Shown here: one piece after another, positions 25,362 to 33,820 of the stretch
Layout of the letters: every line of letters begins with the position of its first letter
Position numbering within the stretch: the first letter of the stretch is position 1
NCBI GenBank assembly: GCA_910585995.1
Contig: CAJUGG010000081.1
Location: forward strand, 1-54,141
Reading direction: 5' to 3'
Length of the DNA: 54,141 nucleotides
Source of the DNA: an uncultured Lachnospiraceae bacterium
GTDB taxonomy: Bacteria; Bacillota; Clostridia; Lachnospirales; Lachnospiraceae
Notes under the pieces: model-generated
Told to the model about the DNA's origin: nothing
What the model saw: only the letters and a program-made list of their open reading frames with translations
Database searches by the model: none
Made by a program: the position numbers and the translations under genes

Positions 25362-27572
25362 ATGGATGCATATGTGAGAAAACTGCTGAAAAAAGAACGC
25401 TCAGAGATGGTATTTCTCGTTGCGATTACGCTGCTGGCTGTGGCTGTGCGCATCCTGGTGCGCTCTTTTGTGGCCGAAGACTGGAGCGTGTATTGGAGCG
25501 ACTGGCTGCTGCAGCTAAAAGAGGGCGGATTTTCGGCGCTCAAAGATGATTTTTATGACTATGCGCCGCCGGTGATGTATCTTTTGTATCTGATCACCCT
25601 GCTGCCCATGAATGCCATGACTGCTTTTAAAGGCATCTGCTGTATGTTGGAAATCGCAGGGGCATGTGTGATTGCAGGGATTGTTCTGGAGTGTACAAAG
25701 AGCCGGAGAAAGGCAGTGTTTTCTTATGGTGTCTTTTTGTTTCTGCCCACGGTGATCCTGAATGCGGCGGTCTGGTCGCAGTGTGATATTATCTATACTC
25801 TGCTGATTTTGTGCAGTGTGTGTTTTCTGATCAAGGACAAGCCTTTTATAGGGATGTGGTTTTATGGTGCGGCTTTTGCGGTAAAGCTTCAGACGTTGTT
25901 TATCTTTCCGTTTCTGGTGATTTTATGGCTACAAAAAAAGGTTCAGCTGAAACATTTTGTGACGATTCCTGTGATGTATCTGTTGGGAATCCTGCCGGCG
26001 TATCTGGCAGGAAGACCTTTTTCGGAGCTTTTGGGCATCTATGCGTTTCAGGGAGGGAAAGACCGCTGGTCGCTGTCGATTAAATTCCCCAATATTTATC
26101 AGATTATTGGAAATAACTATTTTCTGGATGAATATGTGGGTGCCGGGATGTATCTGATCCTGGGAATCCTGATGATTACGTTGTTCTGGATGGCTTATCA
26201 AAAGGCAGATGTGACCAAAGAATACCTGATCCTGATGGTTGTGTATTTTGGGATGCTGACTACTTATTTTCTTCCCCATATGCATGAACGGTATCTGTAT
26301 CTGACGGATGCATTTCTTCTGATCTATGTGTTGATTCGGGTCAAAAGGTTCCCGCTTTTTCTGGGAGCGAGCTTTGTGGCTGTGATTGGATATGCCCAGT
26401 ATCTGACCAAAAAAGAACCTTATCTGCCTTATGGAGTGCTGGCCCTGGTCCAGTTGGGGATACTGGTGGTGATCGGGCTGGATCTGTATCATTATCCCCA
26501 TAAAGACGCAAGGCAGGAAGAGAGAGCGGGATCTGGAAAAGGGATAGATGATCTGCTGCGGGAACTGTTGTTTCAAAAGATACGGATTGGAAAGTGGCAG
26601 TTTGATGTCCTGGAAGGACTGCTGGCGGTCTGTGTGACGGGAACAGGGTATCTGCTCCGGACGCCTTTTGAGTCGGGACTTCCCCACTGGACGTATCTGC
26701 TGGCAGAGTGGTATGTGGCCCTGGCAGCGGCTGTGCTGGTCTGGCGGTATACGATGAGCCGCAAAAAGGCGTTGGGAACCTATGCAATCCTGATGATCCT
26801 GCCTGTGATCGTGGCAGAAGGGACGATTCTTAAGGGAAATGCCTGCGTGGGTTGTGTGTGGTTTGTAAGTGCGCTGCTTTTTTGGGACAAGGAAAAAGAA
26901 GAGGCACATCCATGGCTGTTTACACTGGTAACTGCGGGGCTTCTCTTATGGTCTGTGCGCTATGTCGGGATACTTTTTGCCTGTATGGTGCTGTGGCAGC
27001 GCAAAAGTTTAAAGACAGAGCAGCTATTGCTGTTATTGGCGGCAGGCGGAAGTCGTTTTTGCTATGCCTATAAGGCGTGGATTGGGGCTAATTATACGCT
27101 GACAACTTTTCATTGGGCAAATATCTACGAGATTGTGGGAAGAGAAGCAGTGCAGGGACAACAGACAGACCCGCTCTCTATGGTGGGATTATTTTTGACC
27201 TTGGGGATGGTGGTGCTGCTTTTGTATCTCTTTAGCCTGCATAAGTGGAAGGCAGAAGATCCGGCGGTCTTTGTGCGCCTGTTGTTGTTTTTTGGACTGC
27301 TGGCAGGATACTTTTTGCCCTATATGGACCAGTCCTATGGATATCTGTACTGTGTGCTGGCAGTGGTCTATCTGATGTTAAGGCCAGGAGAATTTTTGGT
27401 GCCGATGCTGCTTCAGATCATCACTTTTGCGGGATATCAGGAGGCTTTTCATGGCGCGTCTATGATGCCTAGGATCCTTTTTGCCGTGATGCAGTTTTTG
27501 GTGATTAGCTGGCTTGGAACAAAACTTCTGGAAGATACAGGGGTACTGTGTATATGGAGACAAAAAAATTAG
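25362..27572 (+). CDS. Large GT-C-like membrane protein with internal duplication
   Basis: 736 residues, about 18-20 hydrophobic helices. Residues ~1-360 resemble GT-C lipid-sugar-dependent glycosyltransferases: an early acidic loop (VAEDWSVYWSDWL), a YDYAPPVMYLLYL helix and the PHMHERYLY motif. A hydrophilic linker (~375-415) leads to a second half that repeats the plan: SIKFPNIYQIIG is echoed by FHWANIYEIVG, and YFLPHMHERYLY by YFLPYMDQSYGYLY. The second copy lacks the acidic loop and the His-Glu-Arg of the first, so only the first half is likely catalytic. It probably glycosylates a surface polymer outside the membrane. Its end overlaps the next gene by 19 nt. Confidence 0.75.
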   Translation: MDAYVRKLLKKERSEMVFLVAITLLAVAVRILVRSFVAEDWSVYWSDWLLQLKEGGFSALKDDFYDYAPPVMYLLYLITLLPMNAMTAFKGICCMLEIAGACVIAGIVLECTKSRRKAVFSYGVFLFLPTVILNAAVWSQCDIIYTLLILCSVCFLIKDKPFIGMWFYGAAFAVKLQTLFIFPFLVILWLQKKVQLKHFVTIPVMYLLGILPAYLAGRPFSELLGIYAFQGGKDRWSLSIKFPNIYQIIGNNYFLDEYVGAGMYLILGILMITLFWMAYQKADVTKEYLILMVVYFGMLTTYFLPHMHERYLYLTDAFLLIYVLIRVKRFPLFLGASFVAVIGYAQYLTKKEPYLPYGVLALVQLGILVVIGLDLYHYPHKDARQEERAGSGKGIDDLLRELLFQKIRIGKWQFDVLEGLLAVCVTGTGYLLRTPFESGLPHWTYLLAEWYVALAAAVLVWRYTMSRKKALGTYAILMILPVIVAEGTILKGNACVGCVWFVSALLFWDKEKEEAHPWLFTLVTAGLLLWSVRYVGILFACMVLWQRKSLKTEQLLLLLAAGGSRFCYAYKAWIGANYTLTTFHWANIYEIVGREAVQGQQTDPLSMVGLFLTLGMVVLLLYLFSLHKWKAEDPAVFVRLLLFFGLLAGYFLPYMDQSYGYLYCVLAVVYLMLRPGEFLVPMLLQIITFAGYQEAFHGASMMPRILFAVMQFLVISWLGTKLLEDTGVLCIWRQKN

Positions 27573-28714
27573 TCTATCTGGATGGTTTAAAAGGTATTGG
27601 CTGTGTGATGGTATATCTGTGTCACTTTGTATTTGCATTTTATTATGGGATGTATCGCTATGAAGTGAAGAGCTGTCATCTGCCTAATCACCTGGAGATC
27701 TCCATAGGAAAATCGCCTCTGAATCTGTTGTTTAACGGCAATACGGCAGTGCGTCTGTTCCTGGTGCTAAGCGGTTATCTGCTGTGCCGGAACTATTTTT
27801 TGACCAAGGATCGCAAGCGGCTGTTACAGAGTGCAAAAATGCGTTATCTGCGGCTGATGCCTCCGGTGCTGGTGGTAAATACGGCGGTGTTTCTTTTGAT
27901 GATGCTTGGACTGTATCAGAACGGACCGGCGGCTCTTATAGCGGGTTCTGAAGAATGGTTTGCCGGGTTTAATGCCTTTACACCTTCTGCGTGGGGGATG
28001 CTGAAGGAGTCGCTGATCGGCTGCTATCTGTTTGGCACCAATGACTATAATGGGGTGCTCTGGACGCTTCAGATGCTGTTTGTGGGAGCATATCTGGACT
28101 ATGCACTGGCGTATCTGGTGAGCGGATCGAAGTGGCGGTGGCTGTTGTATGGCGTATTGGCACTGCTTTTGATGCGTACAGATTATCTGAGTATCTTTTT
28201 GGGGTATGTGCTCTGTGATTTGATGCATACAGACTTTCGGTGGAGAAAGGCATGCTGCGAGTGCCGCCTGTTCAATGTCGGACTGTGTGTGGCGGGACTT
28301 TATCTGATGAGCTATCCTTCTGCCGGCTTTGGGTATGAGGGGACGCTGTGGGGGATCCTGCCGTTTGTATTTGTGAATTATTATCATATACTGGGAGTAT
28401 TATGTTTTGTGTTTGCTGTGCTGAATCTTCAGGGGCTTCAGAGATTTTTTTCCTGGAGGGGATTTTTGTATCTGGGAAGGATCTCGTATTCTCTGTATCT
28501 GATTCATTTTCCGGTGATCGCCACTTTTGGAGCATGGTTTTTCTTGACCTTTTGGGAGCGGCTTGGCTATCATCTGACCAGTCTGTGCAATTTGATCCTG
28601 ATCAGCATCATCACTGTGGGATTGTCGGAGCTGTCGGTTCGGTATGTGGAACCTTTGAGTAAGAAGGGAGAGCATTGGATTGGAGGCATCTTTGGGAGAA
28701 AAGAGAGAAGATAA
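27554..28714 (+). CDS. Acyltransferase-3 family membrane protein (OafA/YrhL-like), copy 1
   Basis: 386 residues, about 10 helices. Starts with LVYLDGLKGIGCVMVYLCHF, where the conserved histidine of the family follows the first helix, and has RLFLVLSGYLLCRNYF (the FFxxSG-like block). The end has SYSLYLIHFPV. These proteins transfer acetyl or other acyl groups to surface sugars. Start inside the end of the GT-C-like gene. No C-terminal SGNH domain. Confidence 0.86.
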   Translation: METKKLVYLDGLKGIGCVMVYLCHFVFAFYYGMYRYEVKSCHLPNHLEISIGKSPLNLLFNGNTAVRLFLVLSGYLLCRNYFLTKDRKRLLQSAKMRYLRLMPPVLVVNTAVFLLMMLGLYQNGPAALIAGSEEWFAGFNAFTPSAWGMLKESLIGCYLFGTNDYNGVLWTLQMLFVGAYLDYALAYLVSGSKWRWLLYGVLALLLMRTDYLSIFLGYVLCDLMHTDFRWRKACCECRLFNVGLCVAGLYLMSYPSAGFGYEGTLWGILPFVFVNYYHILGVLCFVFAVLNLQGLQRFFSWRGFLYLGRISYSLYLIHFPVIATFGAWFFLTFWERLGYHLTSLCNLILISIITVGLSELSVRYVEPLSKKGEHWIGGIFGRKERR

Positions 28715-29717
28715 GCGCCTTTTATGGCTGGATTTTGGGAAAGCGGCGGGGATCCTGATCGTACTGCTCGTCCATGCTCAGTGTGCGCTGGGGGCTGTGA
28801 CCTTCTATGGAGGGATGTTCTATATGCCTGTCTTTTTCGTGGCGGCGGGCTACACGTACCGGCAGCGGGCGGGCGAGAGCTTTGGGGATTTTATCAAAAA
28901 GAAAGCAAAGCGGCTGTTGGTGCCTTATCTGGGAAGCAGTGTATTTTTATGGCTGTTTTTCTGGGTGAAAGATTCGCTTCTTATGGGAAATCCTGTGGAT
29001 CTGAAATGGCTGTCTGTCTTTGGGATCTTTTATTCCAGAAATCAGATGTATACAGTGAGTTATCCAAAGGAAAATCCGGTACTGTTGGATGTGCTAAATG
29101 CGCCGCTTTGGTTTTTGACGGCGTTGTTTTTGACTTATCTGTGGTATGAGATCGTCCAAAGAAGCAAAAAGAAGATGCTTTGGCTGGCAGCAGGAGCAGC
29201 GGCTTCGCTTCTGTGGCATTACTGTACCGAGCTTTTGCTGCCGTGGAGTCTGGATGCAGTCCCGTATTTTGCCTGTTTTATGGCAGCGGGAGAGGAGTTT
29301 CGAGAGAGAGAGCTGGAAAAGTTATTGGGAGAATTGTGGTTTTTGGGTATACTGGTCGTTGTGTTTTTATTTTCTTCCAATCTGAATGGAAGCGTGAATC
29401 TCTCTTTGGGGAACTATGGACATTTCATGGTGCTTTGTCTGCTCTCAGGAACTGCAGGCTCTCTTCTTATATTTGCCGCCGGGATGTGGCTGGAAAAGAG
29501 AGCAGGGTGGATGATAAGACTCTCCTCCCTGGTAGGACAACAGACACTGGGAATCCTGTGCTTCCATATGTTCCTCTATATGTTTTTGCAGACCGCGGCC
29601 AGGCTCTTAGGATGCCAGGAGGGGCTTACAAAGGCCGTGATGGTACTTGGGAGTCTGATAGTATTGACTGCGGCGGGGAGCTTTATACACGAAAAGCAGG
29701 GAAGGAAAAGGGAGTAA
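28680..29717 (+). CDS. Acyltransferase-3 family membrane protein (COG3594-like), copy 2
   Basis: 345 residues, about 10 helices. RLLWLDFGKAAGILIVLLVHAQ gives the family's N-terminal block with the catalytic-type histidine, and MPVFFVAAGYTYR the second. LGILCFHMFLYM is the C-terminal signature. TTG start at 28680 with GGGAG about 10 nt upstream, overlapping copy 1 by 35 nt; no better start is present before the first conserved block. Likely O-acetylates a sugar of the cluster's glycan. Confidence 0.82.
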   Translation: MEASLGEKREDKRLLWLDFGKAAGILIVLLVHAQCALGAVTFYGGMFYMPVFFVAAGYTYRQRAGESFGDFIKKKAKRLLVPYLGSSVFLWLFFWVKDSLLMGNPVDLKWLSVFGIFYSRNQMYTVSYPKENPVLLDVLNAPLWFLTALFLTYLWYEIVQRSKKKMLWLAAGAAASLLWHYCTELLLPWSLDAVPYFACFMAAGEEFRERELEKLLGELWFLGILVVVFLFSSNLNGSVNLSLGNYGHFMVLCLLSGTAGSLLIFAAGMWLEKRAGWMIRLSSLVGQQTLGILCFHMFLYMFLQTAARLLGCQEGLTKAVMVLGSLIVLTAAGSFIHEKQGRKRE

Positions 29718-29719
29718 CG

Positions 29720-30913
29720 ATGGTGCAAAGATGGCTGCGGCAGTCGCCGCTGTATCCCATATTGGCAAAGATCTATCCCGCCTTGCATGGCGGACTGATC
29801 TGGTGGGCCTGGCAGTTGGGTTTTCTGCTGCCGGTGAAAAAAAAGAAGATTGTCTTCAGCAATTTTAACGGGGGCGGTTTTGGGGACAATACCCGCTATA
29901 TCGCCGAAGAATGTATCCGGCAGAAGATTCCCTATGAGCTTTTCTGGGTCTGTGAAAGACAAGGCTGCACCTTTCCGCCGGAGCTTATGATTATTAAGCC
30001 CAATACGCTGCGTTTTGTGTATCATATGTCCACCGCTGGTTTTTGGGTGGACAATACGAGAAAATTGTATTATTTTAAAAAGAAGAGATCTCAAGTCTAT
30101 ATTCACACCTGGCATGCAGGGCCAGGGATGAAACGGATTGAACGGGACGCTGGGACAGGACTGAGCGAAGCGTACATCGCGTACGCAAAGAGAGATTCAG
30201 AACATATAGATCTGCTGCTTTCCAATTGTCATTTTTGGACCCAATGTTTTCGGAGCTGTTTTTGGTACAATGGGCCGATCCTGGAAAAAGGACTTCCTAA
30301 AAATGATCTGTATTTTCGGGATATGCAGCCAATCCGCGCCAAGATCCGGCAGTTCTATGGATTGTCAGAGGAGGTCAATCTGGTCTTATATGTGCCTACC
30401 TGGCGGGAGAACCGCAAGCTCCATGTCTATCATCTGGACTTTGAAGGCTGCCTGGATGCATTGGAACAAAGATTTGGCGGCACCTGGGTGATGCTTGTGC
30501 GCCTTCATCCTAATGTCAATGCAGCCGATTTTGATATCCGCTATACCAGCCGGGTACTTAACGCTTCCCCCTATGACAATGCACAGGAGCTGCTTGCAGC
30601 AGGAGATGCGGTGATTACAGACTATTCTTCCTGCGGTTTTGACTATATCCAGCTAGACCGTCTCTCCTTTTTCTATGCAGAAGACTATGAAGAGATGAAA
30701 CGGAACAAAGGCTACTATCTGGACCTGTCAGATCTGCCTGTTCCAATCGCATTTTCCAACGAGGAGATGATACAGAATATCCTGGATTTTTCTTATGAGA
30801 TCTATGAAAAAAAACGTGTGCCGTTTATGGAGAGGATGCAGTATTATGATGACGGACATGCTTCGGAAGCAGTAGTTCATTATATCCTTACCAGAAATGA
30901 GGAGGCTAGATGA
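29720..30913 (+). CDS. CDP-glycerol:polyol-phosphate transferase family protein (TagF/TarF-like)
   Basis: 397 residues, Glyphos_transf domain over most of the length: FSNFNGGGFGDNTRYIAEE, HTWHAGPGMKRIE, LYVPTWREN, VRLHPNVN, and ITDYSSCGFDYIQLDR with the conserved His, Asp and Ser. The family moves glycerol- or ribitol-phosphate from a CDP-activated donor onto a growing wall polymer. ATG 29720, 2 nt after the previous stop, is taken; an open frame continues upstream but lies inside the acyltransferase gene. Its presence suggests that the glycan carries polyol phosphate, teichoic-acid style. Confidence 0.88.
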   Translation: MVQRWLRQSPLYPILAKIYPALHGGLIWWAWQLGFLLPVKKKKIVFSNFNGGGFGDNTRYIAEECIRQKIPYELFWVCERQGCTFPPELMIIKPNTLRFVYHMSTAGFWVDNTRKLYYFKKKRSQVYIHTWHAGPGMKRIERDAGTGLSEAYIAYAKRDSEHIDLLLSNCHFWTQCFRSCFWYNGPILEKGLPKNDLYFRDMQPIRAKIRQFYGLSEEVNLVLYVPTWRENRKLHVYHLDFEGCLDALEQRFGGTWVMLVRLHPNVNAADFDIRYTSRVLNASPYDNAQELLAAGDAVITDYSSCGFDYIQLDRLSFFYAEDYEEMKRNKGYYLDLSDLPVPIAFSNEEMIQNILDFSYEIYEKKRVPFMERMQYYDDGHASEAVVHYILTRNEEAR

Positions 30914-31884
30914 GAGCAAGAAGTGAGTCCATAGACTGTCTGAAAGGCATAGCCATCTTACTGGTGATGTTTGGACATGTGCAGGTGCACAACCAGATGA
31001 CAGACCCCTATCTGTATGACGTGATCAAATCCTTACAGATGCCTCTGTTTTTTTTGATCAGCGGATATCTGGCAGGTGCGGGAAGCAAGATCCAGGACAT
31101 CAGACAATATAAGGAACGGATGAGCAGGCGGGCAGTGTCCTATCTGCTGCCATTTTTCTCCTGGCTCGTGGTGCAGCATCTGTCGTATGTTCCAAAAGCG
31201 CTGCGTACGGTATTATTCCAGTTGGACTATGGGCTGTGGTTTTTAATGGTGCTTTTTCTGTTTACGTGGATGACTTATACGGCGCAGCTTTGCCAGGCAA
31301 AGCTGCAAAAGGTATGGGGTTTCTGGCTGATCTATCTGGGAGGCTGCGGAGTGATCTTAGCAGCTTATCTGGCAGGCGTGACCTTTTTAAGCCCGTCGCT
31401 TTTGGTGATCTATCTGCCATATTATACGGCGGCTTATCTCTGTGGCCTGTACCCAGAGCTTATAAAAAAATACATTCCTGTATCCTGGCAGCGGGCAAGC
31501 GCCTATACAGGCGGGATCATATTTTTACTCTTGGCAGCAACGCTTGATCTGGTGACAGTGACAGGGATCGGGATGCTGGGGATACAGACCATTGCCTCTT
31601 TTTTAGGCTGTCTGTGCGTGATCCGCCTGGTACTGGATTTCAAAGAGAGCAGATGGAAGACCATGTTCGCCTCGCTTGGACAGTATACACTGGAGATCTA
31701 TGTACTGCATTATCAGTTTGCCACGATCTTAAATCCAGACCATGTGATCTATACGTTTTGGAGTGCGCAAGGGCTTCTCTACAGCGTTGCTGCTTTTGCC
31801 GCCATGAGCGTGATTACCGCAGCGGGAATCTATATGATTGACCATATACCACCTTTTCGGTTATTATTATTTGGGAAGAAATAA
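30910..31884 (+). CDS. Acyltransferase-3 family membrane protein (COG3594-like), copy 3
   Basis: 324 residues, about 10 helices. SIDCLKGIAILLVMFGHVQ and MPLFFLISGYLAG are the standard blocks; YTLEIYVLHYQF is the C-terminal one. ATGA overlap with the TagF-like gene couples the two. Third acyltransferase in five genes and the last gene of the cluster; the structured RNA elements before pyrF begin within 5 nt of its stop. Confidence 0.86.
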   Translation: MRARSESIDCLKGIAILLVMFGHVQVHNQMTDPYLYDVIKSLQMPLFFLISGYLAGAGSKIQDIRQYKERMSRRAVSYLLPFFSWLVVQHLSYVPKALRTVLFQLDYGLWFLMVLFLFTWMTYTAQLCQAKLQKVWGFWLIYLGGCGVILAAYLAGVTFLSPSLLVIYLPYYTAAYLCGLYPELIKKYIPVSWQRASAYTGGIIFLLLAATLDLVTVTGIGMLGIQTIASFLGCLCVIRLVLDFKESRWKTMFASLGQYTLEIYVLHYQFATILNPDHVIYTFWSAQGLLYSVAAFAAMSVITAAGIYMIDHIPPFRLLLFGKK

Positions 31885-31985
31885 AACAGCATCTGCCTCC
31901 CAATACTCAGAATCATATCTGAACACAAAGTGGACAGATATGATTCCAGATGCAGGGATGTTTTTGAGGCAGATGCGGAACTCTA
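31885..31985 (+). ncRNA. Structured RNA element before pyrF, copy 1
   Basis: Outer stem GCATCTGCCTC (31889-31899) with GAGGCAGATGC (31966-31976), 11 pairs. Inner stem GAATCATATCTG (31910-31921) with CAGATATGATTC (31935-31946), 12 pairs, closed by a 13-nt loop AACACAAAGTGGA. The 3' side between the stems reads CAGATGCAGGGATG. Ends in GCGGAACT. This copy lacks the middle CCC/GGG pairing seen in copies 2 and 3 next to the inner stem. Family not recognised. Confidence 0.6.
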
Positions 31986-32100
31986 AAAACAGCATCTGCC
32001 TCCAAAAAACCCGGAATGATATCTGAACACAAAGTGAACAGATATCATTCCAGATACAGGGGTGTTTTTGAGGCAGATGCGGAACTTAAATAAGGAGCTA
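31986..32100 (+). ncRNA. Structured RNA element before pyrF, copy 2
   Basis: Outer stem GCATCTGCCTC (31992-32002) with GAGGCAGATGC (32070-32080). Middle pairing CCC (32010-32012) with GGG (within 32059-32062). Inner stem GGAATGATATCTG (32013-32025) with CAGATATCATTCC (32039-32051). Loop AACACAAAGTGAA. 3' bulge AGATACA. Tail GCGGAACTTAAATAAGGAGC contains the pyrF ribosome-binding site. At one inner-stem position copy 1 has C-G where this copy has G-C, a compensating change. No terminator tail, so translational or stability control is more likely than attenuation (inference). Confidence 0.65.
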
Positions 32101-32104
32101 CAAC

Positions 32105-33034
32105 ATGATTAACAAATTGATTGCTAAGATTCAGAAGACGAAAGCCCCCATCGTGGTAGGGCTTGACCCCATGTTATCCTATGTGCCGAAGCATGTGCAG
32201 CAAAAGGCCTTTGCCGAATACGGCGAGACGTTAGAGGGAGCTGCGGAGGCGATCTGGCAGTTTAACAAGGAGATTATAGACAAGACCTATGATCTGATCC
32301 CGGCTGTAAAGCCGCAGATTGCCATGTATGAGCAGTTTGGAGTGGAAGGGCTTTTGGCATACAAAAAGACGGTGGAATACTGCAAGTCCAAGGACTTGAT
32401 TGTGATCGGAGATGTCAAACGCGGAGACATCGGCTCGACTTCCGCAGCCTATGCGGTAGGACATCTGGGAAAAGTACAGGTGGGCAGTAAGAGTTATGCC
32501 GGATTTGACGAAGATTTTGCAACAGTCAATCCTTACCTTGGCTCTGACGGAGTCAAACCCTTTATCGACGTGTGTAAGGAAGAGAACAAAGGATTGTTTA
32601 TCTTAGTCAAGACTTCCAATCCTTCGAGCGGAGAATTTCAGGATCAGCTGATTGAAGGCCGACCGCTCTATGAATTGGTGGGAGAAAAAGTAGCCCAGTG
32701 GGGTGAAGAGCACTGCGGGGATTCCTACAGCTATATCGGTGCTGTGGTTGGTGCCACCTACCCGGAGCAGGGAAAAGTGCTGCGCAAGATCATGCCCAGA
32801 TCCTATATCCTTGTACCGGGCTACGGGGCACAGGGAGGCCGAGGAAAAGACTTGGTTCATTTCTTCAATGAAGATGGCTTAGGAGCCATTGTAAACTCTT
32901 CCAGAGGCATTATCGCAGCTTATAGACAGGAGGCTTATGCCAGATTTGGTGAGGAACATTTTGGTGAGGCGTCCCGCGCGGCAGTAGAGGATATGATCGC
33001 AGATATTCAAGGGGCACTTACACAAGCCTTATAA
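32105..33034 (+). CDS. pyrF: Orotidine 5'-phosphate decarboxylase (type 2)
   Basis: 309 residues, PyrF subfamily 2, which is longer than the ~240-residue type 1. It decarboxylates OMP to UMP, the last step of UMP synthesis. The catalytic D-x-K-R-x-D array is in IGDVKRGDIGS (Lys105); PGYGAQGG near residue 240 binds phosphate. AAGGAG lies 8 nt before the ATG and is part of the conserved tail of the leader RNA element. First gene of the pyrF-pyrK-pyrD run. Confidence 0.95.
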   Translation: MINKLIAKIQKTKAPIVVGLDPMLSYVPKHVQQKAFAEYGETLEGAAEAIWQFNKEIIDKTYDLIPAVKPQIAMYEQFGVEGLLAYKKTVEYCKSKDLIVIGDVKRGDIGSTSAAYAVGHLGKVQVGSKSYAGFDEDFATVNPYLGSDGVKPFIDVCKEENKGLFILVKTSNPSSGEFQDQLIEGRPLYELVGEKVAQWGEEHCGDSYSYIGAVVGATYPEQGKVLRKIMPRSYILVPGYGAQGGRGKDLVHFFNEDGLGAIVNSSRGIIAAYRQEAYARFGEEHFGEASRAAVEDMIADIQGALTQAL

Positions 33035-33052
33035 AAGACAGGAGGCAGAGAG

Positions 33053-33820
33053 TTGAAAAGCAGAGAATTTGCCACAGTGATTGAGCAGAGCGAGATCGCC
33101 GACAAGATCTACAGTCTGTGGATACAGACCAATAAGATCGCAGAAGAAGCAAGACCAGGACAATTTTTATCCCTCTACAGTCAAGATCAGAGCCGGATGC
33201 TGCCACGTCCCATCAGTATCTGTGAGATTGACAGAGAAAAGGGCCACATTCGTATGGTCTATCGGATCGCAGGAGAGGGAACCGAAGAATTTTCCCATAA
33301 AAAACCAGGAGAGCAGTTAGAAGTCTTAGGGCCTCTAGGCAATGGATTTCCTCTGGATACCGGGAAAAAGCGCATCTGTCTGATCGGCGGCGGCATCGGC
33401 ATCCCGCCTATGGTGCAGCTTGCCAGAGAGTCAGAAGGAGAGGTGCAGATCGTCGCCGGATATCGCGATGCGTTGTTTTTAACAGAAGAATTGCAGCAAT
33501 ATGGCAGTCTGTACGTTGCAACCGAGGACGGCAGTGCGGGGACAAAAGGAACCGTTCTGGATGCGCTCAAGGCCCATGGTCTAACTGCAGACCTGATCTG
33601 TGCTTGCGGTCCCAAACCGATGCTTCGCGCCGTCAAAGCCTATGCAGAGGAACAAGGGATTCTCTGTTATCTCTCCATGGAAGAACGGATGGCCTGCGGG
33701 ATCGGCGCCTGCCTGGCCTGTGTCTGCCAGTCCAGAGAAGTAGATGCACACACACATGTACATAATAAGCGCGTCTGCAAGGATGGACCAGTCTTTTTAA
33801 GTACGGAGGTGGAACTGTGA
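33053..33820 (+). CDS. pyrK: Dihydroorotate dehydrogenase electron-transfer subunit
   Basis: 255 residues, FAD/2Fe-2S protein that passes electrons from dihydroorotate dehydrogenase 1B to NAD+. FAD-binding MLPRPISICEI, NAD-binding GGGIGIPPMVQLA, and a C-terminal cluster site with cysteines in CGPKPML, MACGIGACLACVC and a last cysteine in KRVCKDGPVF. TTG start at 33053 behind GGAGG. Its stop overlaps the GTG of pyrD. Confidence 0.94.
   Translation: MKSREFATVIEQSEIADKIYSLWIQTNKIAEEARPGQFLSLYSQDQSRMLPRPISICEIDREKGHIRMVYRIAGEGTEEFSHKKPGEQLEVLGPLGNGFPLDTGKKRICLIGGGIGIPPMVQLARESEGEVQIVAGYRDALFLTEELQQYGSLYVATEDGSAGTKGTVLDALKAHGLTADLICACGPKPMLRAVKAYAEEQGILCYLSMEERMACGIGACLACVCQSREVDAHTHVHNKRVCKDGPVFLSTEVEL

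Noticed and set aside
25929..26909. 326-codon open frame antisense to the GT-C-like gene
   Set aside because: It lies wholly opposite a well-supported membrane-protein gene; its product is a low-complexity His/Gln-rich shadow of hydrophobic codons.
29180..29719. Longer N-terminus for the TagF-like gene
   Set aside because: The open frame overlaps the acyltransferase gene in another frame, and the family domain begins just after ATG 29720.
31885..32100. CRISPR array
   Set aside because: Only two long units, internally palindromic and without unique spacers; no cas genes. They fit tandem structured RNAs better.
31885..32104. PyrR-type attenuator before pyrF
   Set aside because: The PyrR anti-antiterminator loop consensus is absent and there is no terminator with a T-run before pyrF.
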